Positions 10,700 to 20,901 are shown, counted from the first letter of the stretch. The stretch: DNA of 59,095 nucleotides from Psychrobacter sp. JCM 18903 (GCF_000586475.1 NZ_BAWJ01000020.1:1-59095), one strand, 5' to 3'. Notes: generated by a model not told the origin, from the letters alone. Numbers and translations are program-made.

Positions 10700-11724
10700 A
10701 TGACGAAGCCAAAAATGACTGACGACGCACCTACCATGAAGCCCCTGCTATTTTTAATAGTAAAACACGCCCGCAAAGCGCTGATGATGAAATCAGCAAC
10801 TTTGGTAAGGTAAATTATCTTGAAGTAACCCGCCATCAACACGATCAGCGCTTGGATAACTTTTTGTTGAACCGTTTAAAAGGTTTGCCAAAACCGCATA
10901 TCTATAAAATGATTCGCTCAGATGAGATTCGGGTCAATAATAAACGCTGCAAAGCGCACGATAGAGTACAGCGTGAAGACGTGGTACGTATCGCGCCAGT
11001 GGTACTTGCTACCCGCGAAAAACCAATTATCAGTGCTGAGTTTGCTAAAAGCTTGTTAGCACGCGTAGTGTATGAAGACGAAGGAATGCTAGTGCTGAAT
11101 AAGCCTTCTGGCATCGCCGTTCACGGTGGTAGTGGTTTGGACTTTGGTGTTATCGAAGCCATGCGTGAAGTGACAGGTAAAAAATACCTAGAGCTGATAC
11201 ATCGCATTGATAAAGACACCTCAGGTCTATTGATGATTTCTAAAAAACGCTCAGCGCTAAAAGCGTTGCAACAGCATCTCGTTGATAAAACCATCCAGAA
11301 GCATTACTTATGTATCGCCAAAGGTCAGCCAGCATTAAATGAGCAACGCATTGATGCGTCATTGCTACGCTATACAGTTGCTAGTGGTGAACGCCGCGTC
11401 AAAGTAGATGCGCAAGATCCGCAATCTAAAGACAGCCAGACGGATATCGTCGTTCATGGTCGTTTTATGATTGCTGATCAGCCAGTTAGTCTAATTGAAG
11501 CCAAACCACTGACGGGTCGTACCCATCAAATCCGTGTGCATTTGGCTCACATTGGTCACGCTATCTTGGGTGATGATAAATATAATGTGCATGATAAATC
11601 AGGCGTCCATCGTCTGTGTCTGCATGCGTGGCGTTTAGACATTCCAGGCTATGAAACTATTACTGCACCGCTACCAGATGACATGGCAGACTGGTTGCCA
11701 GAGCAAACCAAGTTGCCTGAATAA
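10700..11724 (+). CDS. rluC: 23S rRNA pseudouridine synthase RluC (frameshift near N-terminus)
   Basis: RluA-family enzyme making pseudouridines 955, 2504 and 2580 of 23S rRNA. Seen: S4-like RNA-binding domain (RLDNFLLNRLKGLPKPHIYKM, RVNNKRC), catalytic motif LIHRIDKDTSGLL with the essential Asp, and the family signature GRTHQIRVHLAHIGHAILGD. The conserved frame extends upstream of the first usable internal start (TTG at 10852) through NYLEVTRHQHDQRLDN to a CCCC run near 10743. A start at ATG 10700 or 10715 (MTDDAPTMKP) reads into it if one base is restored. Divergent from rne, a common arrangement. The possible alternative RluD is less likely given the rne neighbour. Confidence 0.9.
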
Positions 11725-11844
11725 GTCGCCAAATAAAATTTTTAAGCATTAACTTTAAACGTCACGAACGCTTATTTTTCTTAATAAGTTGCCGTGACGT
11801 TTTCGTATCTACCATTTATTATTGATATTCGTTAAGGTCTATTT

Positions 11845-12557
11845 ATGAGCAATCAATCTGTCGCTAGTATCTCTAGCGCTTTCAAAGGAACTCAGTTGTC
11901 AGCCAGTCATCGTTTAGCGGATAAGACGCTGATTATTTTTGATTGGGATGGAACGCTAATGGATTCCATTGGCTTAATCGTTGAGTCAATGCATGTGGCA
12001 GGAGAGGCGCATGGTTCCAGACCACCGATAAAGCTGTACAAGACATCATTGGGCTGAGCTTAATGAATGGCATTGAGATTTTGTATCCGCAAGCCAATGA
12101 CACACAAAAGCTTGCGATTCAGCAAAGCTACGCAGACCACTATATTGCCAACAGCCACAGTACACCGCTTTTTGCGCCGATAGAAGGGATGTTGCAGACC
12201 CTACAAGCCCAAGGTAAAAGTCTCGCGGTTGCAACTGGTAAAAAGCGAAAGGGCTTAGACCGCGTATTAGATGCTTCAGAGAGCCACCATTATTTTGTGA
12301 TGACCCGCTGTGCCGATGAGGCAGGCTCAAAACCTGACCCGCAGATGTTGACCGATATTTTGAATTATACGCAGCAGCAAATCGCCAATGCTGTTTTCAT
12401 CGGTGACAGTATCTACGATATCCAAATGGCAACGGAACTAGGCATGACCAGTATTGCGGTGAATTATGGTACAGCATCACCTGCAGAGCTCGCCGCACAG
12501 CAACCCACTTATCAGGTTGACACGCCACAAGCGTTGGCTGAGCTACTATGTGCTTAA
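11845..12557 (+). CDS. HAD-family phosphatase, phosphoglycolate phosphatase-like (frameshifted)
   Basis: HAD hydrolase subfamily IA (Gph/PpaX-like), cytoplasmic. Seen: motif I IIFDWDGTLMDS (nucleophile Asp near residue 35), a cap region, motif II VATGK, motif III lysine in KPDPQML, and motif IV VFIGDSIYDIQMA. The frame changes near 12011: after HVAGEAHG the sequence resumes as FQTTDKAVQDIIGLSLMNG in the next frame, so one base appears lost. Repaired length about 237 aa, normal for the family. In many gammaproteobacteria this HAD gene follows rluC, as here; the separation is 120 bp with no clear terminator. The substrate is uncertain. Confidence 0.85.
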
Positions 12558-12621
12558 CTAAAAGCACTTAAATAAAAGTGCTTAAATAAAAAACTTTTTG
12601 AATGCTAAAAAATGATAATAA

Positions 12622-12658
12622 AAAAAGGGTTTATCGATAATAACGATAAACCCTTTTT
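12622..12658. terminator. Bidirectional rho-independent terminator
   Basis: Stem AAAAAGGGTTTATCG / CGATAAACCCTTTTT with an ATAATAA loop between the convergent HAD gene and engB. Confidence 0.85.
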
Positions 12659-12704
12659 ACTTGGAGACGATAATGTTTATTTGATTTATTTTTGAGCACT
12701 ATCC

Positions 12705-13477
12705 TTATTGAGTGCTATCCTTCTGAGTACTTTCCTTTTCAATGCTATCTTTTTTGATCGCTTCTTCCAACTCAGCGCCTTCTAGTAACGCAAAAGAGGA
12801 TTCAATAATTTTGTCTGCCTCAAGCTGATACTCATACCAGTTGCCCATTACACCAGCCAGCTCATCAAGACCTTCCTTTCTTAGTGCTGAAAATAGCTGA
12901 ATGCTACAGTTCAATCCCAGTTCTTTTAGTCTTTTACGAGTATTAAGTAACGCATTTTTAGATGCGCCATACTTTAGCTTATCTGCTTTGGTTAACAAGA
13001 TATGCACCGGCAGTTCACCATCATTTGCCCAACGTAGCATTTGCTCATCAAAGAACTTCAATGGATGACGAATATCCGTCATGAGCACCAAACCTGCAAG
13101 GCTTGAGCGCGCCACCAAGTATTCTTCTAGCTCAACCTGCCATTCTTTTTTCATCTCAAGCGGTACGGCTGCGTAGCCATAACCTGGCAAATCCACCAAA
13201 CGTCTATCAGCATCACCAATACTAAAAAAGTTAATCATCTGCGTACGACCAGGCGTTTTAGATGAGCGTGCCAGTTGGCGTTGGTTGGTTAAGGCATTAA
13301 TAGCAGAGGATTTACCTGCGTTTGAGCGTCCTGCAAAGGCAACTTCTAAGCCATATCGGGTGGGCAGAGACGAAAAGTAGGCGCTGACATCATAAACTCA
13401 GTTTGCTGAATTTTTTGACGAGATTTAGTGTTGAACAATGCATGTTCGGCGGCGACATCAGTAAACGGGGTACTCAT
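12705..13477 (-). CDS. engB: Ribosome biogenesis GTPase EngB/YsxC (frameshifted)
   Basis: TrmE-Era-EngA-EngB-type GTPase needed for large-subunit assembly. Seen: G1 GRSNAGKSSAINALTNQ, G2/G3 KTPGRTQ and DLPGYGYA, G4 TKADK, G5-like SALRKEG. From the ATG at 13475-13477 (MSTPFTDVAAEHALFNTKS) the frame holds to APTF, then breaks at the AAAA run 13373-13376 (TTTT in the gene). One extra T restores SSLPTRYGLEVAFAGRS. The C-terminus ends in a Lys/Glu/Ser/Thr-rich tail with two KEST(Q)KDS-like repeats. As this GTPase is essential in most bacteria studied, a genuine null is unlikely. Its neighbours are the divergent cytochromes, as in Pseudomonas. Confidence 0.95.
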
Positions 13478-13886
13478 AAATGGCTCATTAATCTTTAAGA
13501 AATTGGATACGGTTATAAAATTTTAATCAACTGGTTGTCGAGAAGACAGTGCATTAGACAAAAAATCGTTACGAATTTATTCATCATAACTTTCAATGTT
13601 TATTGGTCATAAACACAGTCATTTCAAGTTATCGACTATTCTATACTATTACTTATCTTACTTATTGAAATAACTATGATTAGCATCACATAAATGACAG
13701 AATACCATTAAAATAAGCGCTCATTAGAGCAAGTTGCTGCTTTTATTCATGCGTTACCAAAGCCAAACTATATTTATCTATATTTATACGACATACATTG
13801 TTACAATGTTTAATAAGATATACTGAACGAACGACGTTTAATAGCAAGATTGATTAAACGAGAGAAGCATCAAAAGGAGGTGTTCT
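13478..13886. other. Divergent promoter region engB / cytochrome c5
   Basis: About 410 bp, AT-rich, no gene seen. It ends in a very strong ribosome site (AAGGAGG at 13874-13880) for the cytochrome gene. Confidence 0.5.
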
Positions 13887-14222
13887 ATGGTTTCAATCAA
13901 TGCACTTTTTAGCCAGACCTATCGAGTTTTAGTAGGTAGCGGAGCGGCATTACTGCTCAGTAGTGCTATCATGACTAGCGCTAATGCTGCTGATATTGCA
14001 GCCACCTACGATAACTCATGTGCTGCCTGTCACGATAGTGGTGCGCTGAACGCCATCAAAAAAGGTGATAGTGCCAAATGGCAACAGCTTATCAAACAAA
14101 AAAGCATGCCGACACTTATTAATTCCGTTAAAAGTGGTATGACGCAGATGCCTGCTGGTGGTCTTTGTAACAGTTGTAGCGACGATGATTATCGTAAGTT
14201 GATTGAGTACATGAGTAAGTGA
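13887..14222 (+). CDS. Cytochrome c5-family monohaem protein
   Basis: Exported c-type cytochrome, electron carrier in the periplasm. Intact, 111 aa. Seen: a hydrophobic signal segment (VGSGAALLLSSAIMTSANA, cleavage after ANA-AD), one haem site CAACH (near residue 48), a methionine ligand candidate in the GMTQMPAGG segment, and the paired cysteines CNSC near residue 90 that mark the c5 family. The start at 13887 is fixed by AAGGAGG seven bases upstream. It lies next to the dihaem c4 gene and divergent from engB, an order I know from Pseudomonas, suggesting a respiratory-chain role. Confidence 0.88.
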   Translation: MVSINALFSQTYRVLVGSGAALLLSSAIMTSANAADIAATYDNSCAACHDSGALNAIKKGDSAKWQQLIKQKSMPTLINSVKSGMTQMPAGGLCNSCSDDDYRKLIEYMSK

Positions 14223-14560
14223 GACGCTGACCGATAAAGCAACACAATACGACACACTATAAAACAACTTAAAAAAGCGCTGGGTTTTTTAGCCTGTAAG
14301 CGCTTTTTGTTTTTTGTTGGCATACTTGTCTATGTGTTAGAAAAACTGATGGATGTGACGATTAAGTAGGCAAATGCTACAAAGTCTTGCTATAATAATC
14401 GAAAATAAACCCTGATGTTAGTAAGTACTTTCAGACTGCTTGTGGCCAAGACCTTAAAACATATACCTACCTAACCAATAGTAGGGTGGTTTATATGAGG
14501 TATCTTATCAGTGCAATCACTCTAAATAATGCTTACGCCGAGCTAGTAGGATTTGTATCA
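14223..14560. other. Spacer between cytochrome genes, with terminator
   Basis: Holds the terminator at 14272-14308 and then the promoter region for the c4 gene. An in-frame GTG at 14486 would add 25 residues to the c4 protein, but the signal peptide argues for the ATG at 14561. Confidence 0.5.
14272..14308 (+). terminator. Terminator after cytochrome c5 gene
   Basis: Inverted repeat AAAAAGCGCT / AGCGCTTTTT around a 17-base loop, followed by further T runs. Confidence 0.7.
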
Positions 14561-15229
14561 ATGAAAAAGTTAATCGCTGCTGCCAGCTTATGCGTTGCAA
14601 GTTTCAGCGTACAAGCTGCTATTATTGTTCCTGAGTACGACGTCAATGCCGGTAAGCAAATTGCAGAAACGGTTTGTGCTGCTTGTCATGGTGTTGATGG
14701 TGTCAGTGTTGTCCCTGCGCAGCCTAACTTGGGTGGCCAAAACGTAAAGTATCTTTACAAACAGTTGGTCAACTTTAAAGCAGGTTATCGCAAGAATGGT
14801 ATTATGCAATCACAAGTTGCAAACTTATCGCAGCAAGATTTAGCCAACGTGGCTGGTTATTATGCTAGCCAAGCGCCTTGGGGTGTTGGATTTGGTAATC
14901 CTGCGACCAACCAAGAAGCCACTAAGCTATTCTTAGGTGGTGATAAGTCACGCGGTGTCATCGGTTGTGCAGGCTGTCATGGTCCAGATGCTGCTGGTAA
15001 TACTTGGGCGGCATTTCCACGCTTAGGTGGTCAGCATGCACAGTACATCGCAACTCAGCTAAAACTCTTCCGTGCGGCTGGCCGTGTTGATGATGTTGAC
15101 AGTGATGAGCAAAAACGTGTCAATGATGCTGCGAAAGAAGGTGATATGGGCATGATGCAGACAGTCGCATCGAAACTATCGGATCGTGATATTCGTATCT
15201 TGTCAGACTATATCAGTGCTGTTCACTAA
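14561..15229 (+). CDS. Dihaem cytochrome c4
   Basis: Periplasmic dihaem electron carrier. Intact, 222 aa from ATG 14561. Seen: signal peptide MKKLIAAASLCVASFSVQAA, haem site 1 CAACH (followed by GVDGVSVVPAQPNLGGQ), haem site 2 CAGCHGPDAAG, and the repeated LGGQ(N/H)xxY(L/I)xxQL segments after each haem that show the two-domain duplication. Methionine ligand candidates lie in NGIMQSQVANL and MGMMQTVASKLSD. TAGGA about ten bases upstream supports the start. Followed by a terminator. It likely feeds terminal oxidases together with the c5 gene upstream. Confidence 0.92.
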   Translation: MKKLIAAASLCVASFSVQAAIIVPEYDVNAGKQIAETVCAACHGVDGVSVVPAQPNLGGQNVKYLYKQLVNFKAGYRKNGIMQSQVANLSQQDLANVAGYYASQAPWGVGFGNPATNQEATKLFLGGDKSRGVIGCAGCHGPDAAGNTWAAFPRLGGQHAQYIATQLKLFRAAGRVDDVDSDEQKRVNDAAKEGDMGMMQTVASKLSDRDIRILSDYISAVH

Positions 15230-15675
15230 TTCATTGGTATCAGCTACGAGTGCCTAATACACCTTGCCTCACTGAAATTAATAAGCACTTGACCAGATAT
15301 CCGCCATTGTTTCATTATTAAACCCCGATTTCGGGGTTTTTTTATAACTGTTCATCCCTTATATTATAGAGACCTTATAGTCATTCCATTATAAAAGAGT
15401 CGCCGCATTAACCTCGCTTGAAGTATTGAATATATATTTGCTTCTGGTTACCTTGTGCTTCTTTTAAATGGAATCGACTATATAAAATAAAACTGCTTAC
15501 AGAGGCCTATCATTGCTCTGTATCATGATAAATTATCGTTATTCACTTTATACCAAACCCACAGAGTATGATTGGCGGTGTCAAACTTGTTTCGTCTACA
15601 ATGCGTAGTACGGACACTCGTTTTCCTAGCTATTCTCATTTTTGTGAAAGGTATTAGATCGTTTGGATTTAGATT
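15230..15675. other. Spacer with terminator, no gene
   Basis: About 445 bp. It carries the terminator at 15320-15343, then AT-rich DNA leading to the NSS-like gene. No coding signal seen. Confidence 0.5.
15320..15343 (+). terminator. Terminator after cytochrome c4 gene
   Basis: Compact hairpin AAACCCCGA-TT-TCGGGGTTT with a seven-T tail. Confidence 0.9.
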
Positions 15676-16816
15676 ATGATGATCCGTTATGCTTCTTATT
15701 TTATCGCGGCACTGCTACCGCTACTGCTGTTTCGTTGGTTTGCACCAGCATCCATTGGTGAGATTGACTTTTGGTTACTCTGGCTATTGGCGATGGTATT
15801 GGTATCCTTGCCCGTTGTTTATGCGGAAATTGCCTTAGCCTACCGTAGTGTTGATGCGCCATTAGCAGGGATGCAAAAGCTTACTCGCGAAGCAGATGCC
15901 AGCCCAATATGGCGTAGTTTTGGGTGGCTCGCCGCGCTGGTCTCTATTCTGATTGCGGCGTTAGTGATCTCAGGCGCGAGCACAGGTATTTTGGCGGCAT
16001 TGACGGAGCTTAATAGCGCTCCTGCTATACCAGATTTTGCGATCGCTGCTGGCCTGATGGTCATTGCTGTGTTACTCAGTTTATTGGGCGTTGCACCGTT
16101 ACCGATTGGCCTGGGATTAATGGTGATAGCTTATTGCTCGGCGTGGCAAATGGCTACCCAATATTGACTTTGCGATGACTGATATCAGCTTAAATGAATG
16201 GGCGCGTGCAGTCGCGTTAGCGTTGGTTAGTGTGGGTGCAGGCACAGGCTTATACTGGTTTGGTCAAAACTTGGTAACGAACCAAGTGGCAACAGCAGTA
16301 GACACAGACAATATCAATGCGCAAAAACCTGCTCGCAGCCGTGCGACGAGTGAGTATCGGGCAACCAAATTGGTACTCCCGATTTGGATATTACAATTGT
16401 TCGTTGGGGTTGTGGCGTTATCTATTAGTGGCATGGCATTGCCACCGATTGGACAGCTATCGTATTGGATAGGGGTGTTATTTGTCGCCAGCTATTTGCT
16501 GTATTATAGTACCCAGCAATTAGCGCACAAGTTTGGGCTACTGGTCAGTTTGGTATTAACCTTTGTTTTGGCGCTTTTGTTAGTCGTTATCATACCAACT
16601 GTGTGGCTGGTCGGACTTTTAGTGATTATTAGCAGCATAGCGGTATTATTGCTGTCTATCTTTGCGGGTTGGCAGATGAAAATTAGTCATCTGCGTAAGT
16701 CATTAAATTTTGGCAATGAAGCGTTTTATAACTTATGGCGAATAGCGATTCGTTTGATTGTGCCGCTAGCACTGTTATTGGCATTGATAGGTTGGGTGAT
16801 GCAGTGGTTGAGTTAA
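15676..16816 (+). CDS. Neurotransmitter:sodium symporter (SNF)-like membrane protein, atypical, frameshifted
   Basis: Multi-pass inner-membrane protein related to the NSS/SNF family. Seen: about 10 hydrophobic helices; the TM2 region LPVVYAEIALAYRS followed by APLAGMQKL and WRSFGWLA, which fits the family pattern (L-P-x-x-x-A-E-x-A-L-G-R, then W-x-x-x-G-W); and a TM6-like segment WARAVALALVSVGAGTG. The first helix does not show the GxGNxWRFPY sodium/substrate motif. The frame changes between 16141 and 16175 with a net shift of plus one, which can be two separate base losses. I treat both parts as one gene of about 380 aa, shorter than typical 450-500. Two separate small genes is the alternative. 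Substrate unknown. Confidence 0.65.
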
Positions 16817-16869
16817 CCGCTAATGGCGTTCAATCTGATAATAATTGTGCGCCGTCATCTGAGCAGACC

Positions 16870-17184
16870 ATGCTAATGACTGTTTATTTGGCATACGCTG
16901 AAGATGCAAAATGTCAGCATTATTTAACCCTACAAGTTAATGATGAAACAAGTTTGTATGAGGCATTGAGGCAGGCAGGGTGGTTGGTGAAATTTCCAGC
17001 GTTAGCACGTTGGTGTGAGCAAGTGGCAGATATTGCAACGCCAACGGCGAAGCGTTGGCATGTGGGTATCTATGCACAAAAACAGCCGCTCAGCTATCGC
17101 TTGCAGCCTTTTGATCGTATTGAAGTATATCGCAGCTTAAGCGCTGATCCCATGTCTCAGCGCAAAAATAAATCTCGAGTTTAA
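16870..17184 (+). CDS. rnfH: RnfH family ubiquitin-like protein
   Basis: Small beta-grasp protein of the RnfH/UPF0125 family; function poorly defined. Seen: the family opening TVYLAYAEDAKCQHYLTLQV, a central SLYEALRQAGWL and the late motif VGIYAQKQPLSYRLQPFDRIEVYRSL. I place the start at ATG 16870 (or 16876). A GTG at 16804 in the same frame would overlap the preceding membrane-protein gene by 13 bases and add 22 residues not typical of the family. It is convergent with bamE; the trio rnfH-bamE-fur is a conserved cluster in Pseudomonas and Acinetobacter, which supports the call. Confidence 0.8.
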   Translation: MLMTVYLAYAEDAKCQHYLTLQVNDETSLYEALRQAGWLVKFPALARWCEQVADIATPTAKRWHVGIYAQKQPLSYRLQPFDRIEVYRSLSADPMSQRKNKSRV

Positions 17185-17228
17185 GCGATGTTGCGCCATC
17201 TATCATTAAAGCCAGTTGCCGTTCTTGA

Positions 17229-17648
17229 TTATGAGGCAGGCAGGCTTTCGATACCTTCAATACGATTGACCAAACCATTATTATCAAAGTAGATAATTAA
17301 GTGCTGACTGGCATTTTTGACATCAGCAATACCCTTGCGGCTACCTTCTGTCCCTGCTTTGTAATCGTAAATATAATCCCAACGCTTAGGTTCTAAGGTG
17401 TCTCTAATAGCTGGGCTACCAAGGATATAAAGGACTTGGTTTTGATTCATACCCACTTGCAGTTTTTGCGCTTGTGCTTGAGTGATGGCAGTGCCTTGTG
17501 GCAAATCAATCTTATAAACACTCAATAATGAGCAGCCAGACATAGCGACAGTAGCGCTAAGCATACTGGTTATGACAATCTTGCGTAATACGCTTGCAGG
17601 GCTTAACGGACGAAAAGTTAATGTCTTTATCATGGTAAGATGACTCAT
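17229..17648 (-). CDS. bamE: Outer membrane assembly lipoprotein BamE (SmpA/OmlA)
   Basis: Lipoprotein subunit of the BAM complex that inserts beta-barrel proteins. Intact, 139 aa. Seen: signal segment ending MLSATVAMSGC (lipid-accepting Cys near residue 39), then the SmpA domain VYKIDLPQGTAITQAQAQKLQVG, MNQNQVLYILGSPAIRD and RWDYIYDY. The opening MSHLTMIKTL contains two possible methionine starts; MIKTL (17633) would give a more typical signal length. Divergent from fur, as in Pseudomonas. Confidence 0.93.
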   Translation of the reverse strand: MSHLTMIKTLTFRPLSPASVLRKIVITSMLSATVAMSGCSLLSVYKIDLPQGTAITQAQAQKLQVGMNQNQVLYILGSPAIRDTLEPKRWDYIYDYKAGTEGSRKGIADVKNASQHLIIYFDNNGLVNRIEGIESLPAS

Positions 17649-17975
17649 AAGAAATGAATTAGGCGCAGCCAGAGGTTGTTAATGCGAGTCTGGCCGACAA
17701 TCTTGGACAAATGATACGTCATTTACTTGCAATTTCCTACCACTTACGACATTATTTACCAAATGCTACCTGAGTCATTTTATTATTTATATTTTAAATT
17801 CATAGACTTGCGTTAGGATTATTATAGAAAATAACAGGCTTGGACATGAGGTCAAATCAGCCAGTCTGCTGTTATTAAAATGTTTTATATATTATAAAAA
17901 ATAATCATTAACGATTATTTATCTCATATTTTTGGTTCTTTATTTGCTAAGACTGTCACAGTCAGAAGGGATATT
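17649..17975. other. bamE/fur divergent intergenic region
   Basis: AT-rich promoter region of 327 bp carrying the Fur-box dyad at 17899-17920 about 55 bases upstream of the fur start. No other gene seen. Confidence 0.6.
17899..17920. promoter_or_regulatory. Putative Fur box upstream of fur
   Basis: Dyad AAATAATC-attaac-GATTATTT, containing the AATAATCATT core of the Fur consensus. Its position just upstream of fur suggests autoregulation; bamE on the other side could also be affected. Confidence 0.65.
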
Positions 17976-18410
17976 ATGGCTTCTTTTACCAATCAAGATT
18001 TACGTAAAGCGGGATTAAAAGTCACGTTACCTCGCATCAAGATTTTAGAGTTACTAGAGAGTGCAGAGTTGCATCATATGAGTGCTGAGGAGGTTTATAA
18101 GGCACTGATAGAGCAAGGTGAGGATGTGGGTTTAGCGACTGTCTACCGAGTGCTGACGCAGTTTGAACAAGCTGGTATCGTCGAGCGTCATAACTTCGAA
18201 AATAATTTATCGGTGTTCGAGATTACCCAAGAAGGCCATCATGACCATTTGGTTTGTGACGTTTGTGGCAAGATTATAGAATTTCATAATGAAGTCATCG
18301 AAGAAGAGCAGCTTAAAGTCGCAGAAAAGCATGGATTTAAGTTATCAGGTCATTCATTGGTGCTATACGGTATTTGTAATGACCAAGAGTGTCGGGATAG
18401 CATCAAGTAA
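17976..18410 (+). CDS. fur: Ferric uptake regulator Fur
   Basis: Iron-responsive repressor. Intact, 144 aa. Seen: winged-helix DNA-binding half with QDLRKAGLKVTLPRIKILELL and GLATVYRVLTQFEQAGIV, the metal-binding segment EGHHDHLVCDVCGKIIEFHNEVIE (HHDH and CxxC), and a shortened C-terminal metal region with GICNDQEC. AGAAGGGA ahead of ATG 17976 is the ribosome site. A Fur box lies upstream. Confidence 0.97.
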   Translation: MASFTNQDLRKAGLKVTLPRIKILELLESAELHHMSAEEVYKALIEQGEDVGLATVYRVLTQFEQAGIVERHNFENNLSVFEITQEGHHDHLVCDVCGKIIEFHNEVIEEEQLKVAEKHGFKLSGHSLVLYGICNDQECRDSIK

Positions 18411-18477
18411 TTTTTTAATTGGTGAGCATGATCTACCTTTGATATCGTTTTTAGTGCGTTATCGCCACGTATAAAAT

Positions 18478-18515
18478 AGGAAAATCCCTCATAATAATAT
18501 GAGGCTTTCTTATAA
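18478..18515. terminator. Weak hairpin between convergent fur and pilU
   Basis: CCTCATA-ataa-TATGAGG stem followed by CTTTCTT. Possible terminator for fur, with a poor T tail. Confidence 0.4.
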
Positions 18516-18557
18516 GTTTTTATGGCAAAAACGAATAACAACGCTCAAAAGCCACGC

Positions 18558-19677
18558 TTAACTGATATCTAATGATAAGTTATCCGCACCTTCATCCAGA
18601 TTGGCGGTGCCATTTTTACTGCTGAGTTTGATTTTTAGGCGTAAATCATTAGGAGAGTCAGCATGAAGAATGGCTTCTTTATAGGTGATTTCTCCTTGCT
18701 CATATAAGTCAAAAAGAGCCTGATCAAAGGTTTGCATGCCGCTATCCCGCGATCGTGTCATGACATCTTTGATTTCATGAACCTCGCCTTTACGGATATA
18801 GTCACTAATCAGCTGTGAGTTCAATAAAATCTCAATAGCTGCACGGCGTCCTTTACCATCAGGAGTGGGAATCAGCTGCTGCGCGATAATGGCTTGCAAG
18901 TTGAGCGACAAATCCATAAATAACTGATTGTGGCGACTGGTTTCAAAAAAGTGAATGATACGGTCAATCGCTTGGTTGGCGTTGTTGGCGTGTAAGGTTG
19001 CAAACACCAAATGCCCTGTCTCAGCGTACTGGATCGCGTAACTCATGACTTCACGGTTACGAATCTCACCAATCAAAATAACATCAGGTGCTTGGCGTAA
19101 CGTGTTTTTTAGCCCTGCTTCAAATGAATGGGTATCGATACCAACTTCACGCTGGGTAATAATACAACCACGATGTTTATGAACAAACTCGATAGGATCT
19201 TCAATGGTAATGATGTGACCATGCGAGTTTTGATTACGGTGTCCGATCATAGAAGCAAGGGTCGTTGATTTACCTGTACCTGTCGCACCCACTAGCAGAA
19301 TGATACCGCGTTTTTTCATTGCCAGCTCTTTTAACGCGGGCGGCAAACGCAGCTCTTCGACAGTCGGAATTTTATTCTCAATTTTCCGTAAAATCATCCC
19401 TGCCATATCACGCTGTATAAAGGCACTGACCCGAAAACGTGCTTGCTGTGCTTCATCAGCAATGGCAAATTGGCACTCGTTGGTCTCTTCAAACTCTTTT
19501 TGCTGGTTGGGTGTCATGACGCCTTTGACCAATCGCATGGTTTGCTCAGCGGTTAAAGGCGTTTTACCAACAGGCAATTTTGCCATTCACTTTCATGGAA
19601 GGCGCTACATCAGCGGTAATAAAAAGGTCCGAGCCATTTTTATTGATCATTAACTGCAATAGTTTATCAATGTCCAT
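18558..19677 (-). CDS. pilU: Twitching motility ATPase PilU (frame break near N-terminus)
   Basis: PilT-dependent retraction ATPase of type IV pili, cytoplasmic hexamer. Seen: N-terminal MDIDKLLQLMINKNGSDLFI and VAPSMKVNGK from the ATG at 19675-19677; Walker A GATGTGKSTT; Asp box with TIEDPIEFVHKHRG; Walker B DVILIGEIR; His box TGHLVFATLHANNANQAIDRI. The frame changes at the AAAA at 19578-19581: either one A too many or two bases lost (homologues have one more residue between GK and P, which favours loss). The C-terminal tail has the variable PilU extension. Directly downstream of pilT. Confidence 0.95.
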
Positions 19678-19845
19678 ATCGTACCTGCATTCGATGTAAA
19701 TCGATTAAAAAAGTATTTAAAATCATGTTTTAAAAATCGCCAGTAGCAATAAAAGTAAGCCATACCATGGCTTATGAATGCTTGTATTATTGACTCACAT
19801 ATCAATCGTCAATCATTATAAGCCAGTGACGCACGATTAATAATA

Positions 19846-20901
19846 TTACAAGAATGCCTCAGGCTGTTTGGCATAAGGACGGGCTACGTCTTTACTAATG
19901 GTGCCTTTTGCTACTAGGTTTTTGAGCGTTTGATCCAGCGTAATCATACCTTCACCTGCACCTGTTTGGATAGCAGAGTACATTTGAGCAATTTTATTCT
20001 CACGTATCAAGTTACGGATAGCAGGTGTGCCGAGCATGATTTCATGTGCGGCTACACGTCCGCCTGCTTGACGACGCAAAAGCGTTTGTGAAATAACGGC
20101 TTGTAGTGACTCTGATAGCATCGCCCGAATCATGTCTTTTTCTGCGGCGGGGAATACATCAATAACACGGTCAATGGTCTTAGCGGCTGAACTGGTGTGT
20201 AGAGTGCCGAATACTAAGTGACCAGTCTCTGCTGCTGTCAATGCCAAGCGAATGGTCTCAAGGTCACGTAGCTCACCGACCAAAATAACATCGGGATCCT
20301 CACGTAGGGCCGAGCGTAGCGCAGGCTCGAAACCTAAGGTATCGCGGTGCACCTCACGTTGGTTAATCAGGCTTTTCTTGGAATCGTGGACAAATTCGAT
20401 CGGATCTTCAATGGTCAAGATATGTTCTTTACGGCTCTCGTTGATATAGTCAATCATGGCCGCCAGCGTTGTGGACTTACCAGAACCTGTCGGACCCGTG
20501 ACCAATACTACGCCACGCTTAAAGTCTGATACACGTTTAAACACATCACCCATACCGAGGTCTTCCATTGTCAAAACTTTGGACGGAATAGTACGAAAGA
20601 CAGCGCCTGCCCCACGGTTTTGATTGAATGCGTTTACCCGAAAACGTGCTAGATTGGGAATCTCAAAAGAGAAATCCGTCTCATAAAATTCTTCAAAGTC
20701 AGCGCGCTGCTTATCATTCATGATGTCATAAATAAGCTGATGCACAACCTGATGAGTCATCTCTGGCATATTAATACGGGTCATTTCACCATCAACACGT
20801 ATCATTGCTGGCATACCGGCTGAAATATGTAAATCTGATGCTTTATGCTTAACCGTAAAGCGCAGCAAGTCTTCGATGCTTAAATTGTTTTTTTCAGCCA
20901 T
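19846..20901 (-). CDS. pilT: Twitching motility ATPase PilT
   Basis: Type IV pilus retraction ATPase. Intact, 351 aa, usual length. Seen: N-terminal domain LLRFTVKHKASDLHISAGMP, Walker A GPTGSGKSTTLAAMI, Asp box LTIEDPIEFVHDSKK, Walker B DVILVGELRDLETI, His box TGHLVFGTLHTSSAAKTIDR and the C-terminal AIRNLIRENK motif. Divergent from yggS and followed 170 bp later by pilU, the conserved order in Pseudomonas and Acinetobacter. Confidence 0.98.
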   Translation of the reverse strand: MAEKNNLSIEDLLRFTVKHKASDLHISAGMPAMIRVDGEMTRINMPEMTHQVVHQLIYDIMNDKQRADFEEFYETDFSFEIPNLARFRVNAFNQNRGAGAVFRTIPSKVLTMEDLGMGDVFKRVSDFKRGVVLVTGPTGSGKSTTLAAMIDYINESRKEHILTIEDPIEFVHDSKKSLINQREVHRDTLGFEPALRSALREDPDVILVGELRDLETIRLALTAAETGHLVFGTLHTSSAAKTIDRVIDVFPAAEKDMIRAMLSESLQAVISQTLLRRQAGGRVAAHEIMLGTPAIRNLIRENKIAQMYSAIQTGAGEGMITLDQTLKNLVAKGTISKDVARPYAKQPEAFL

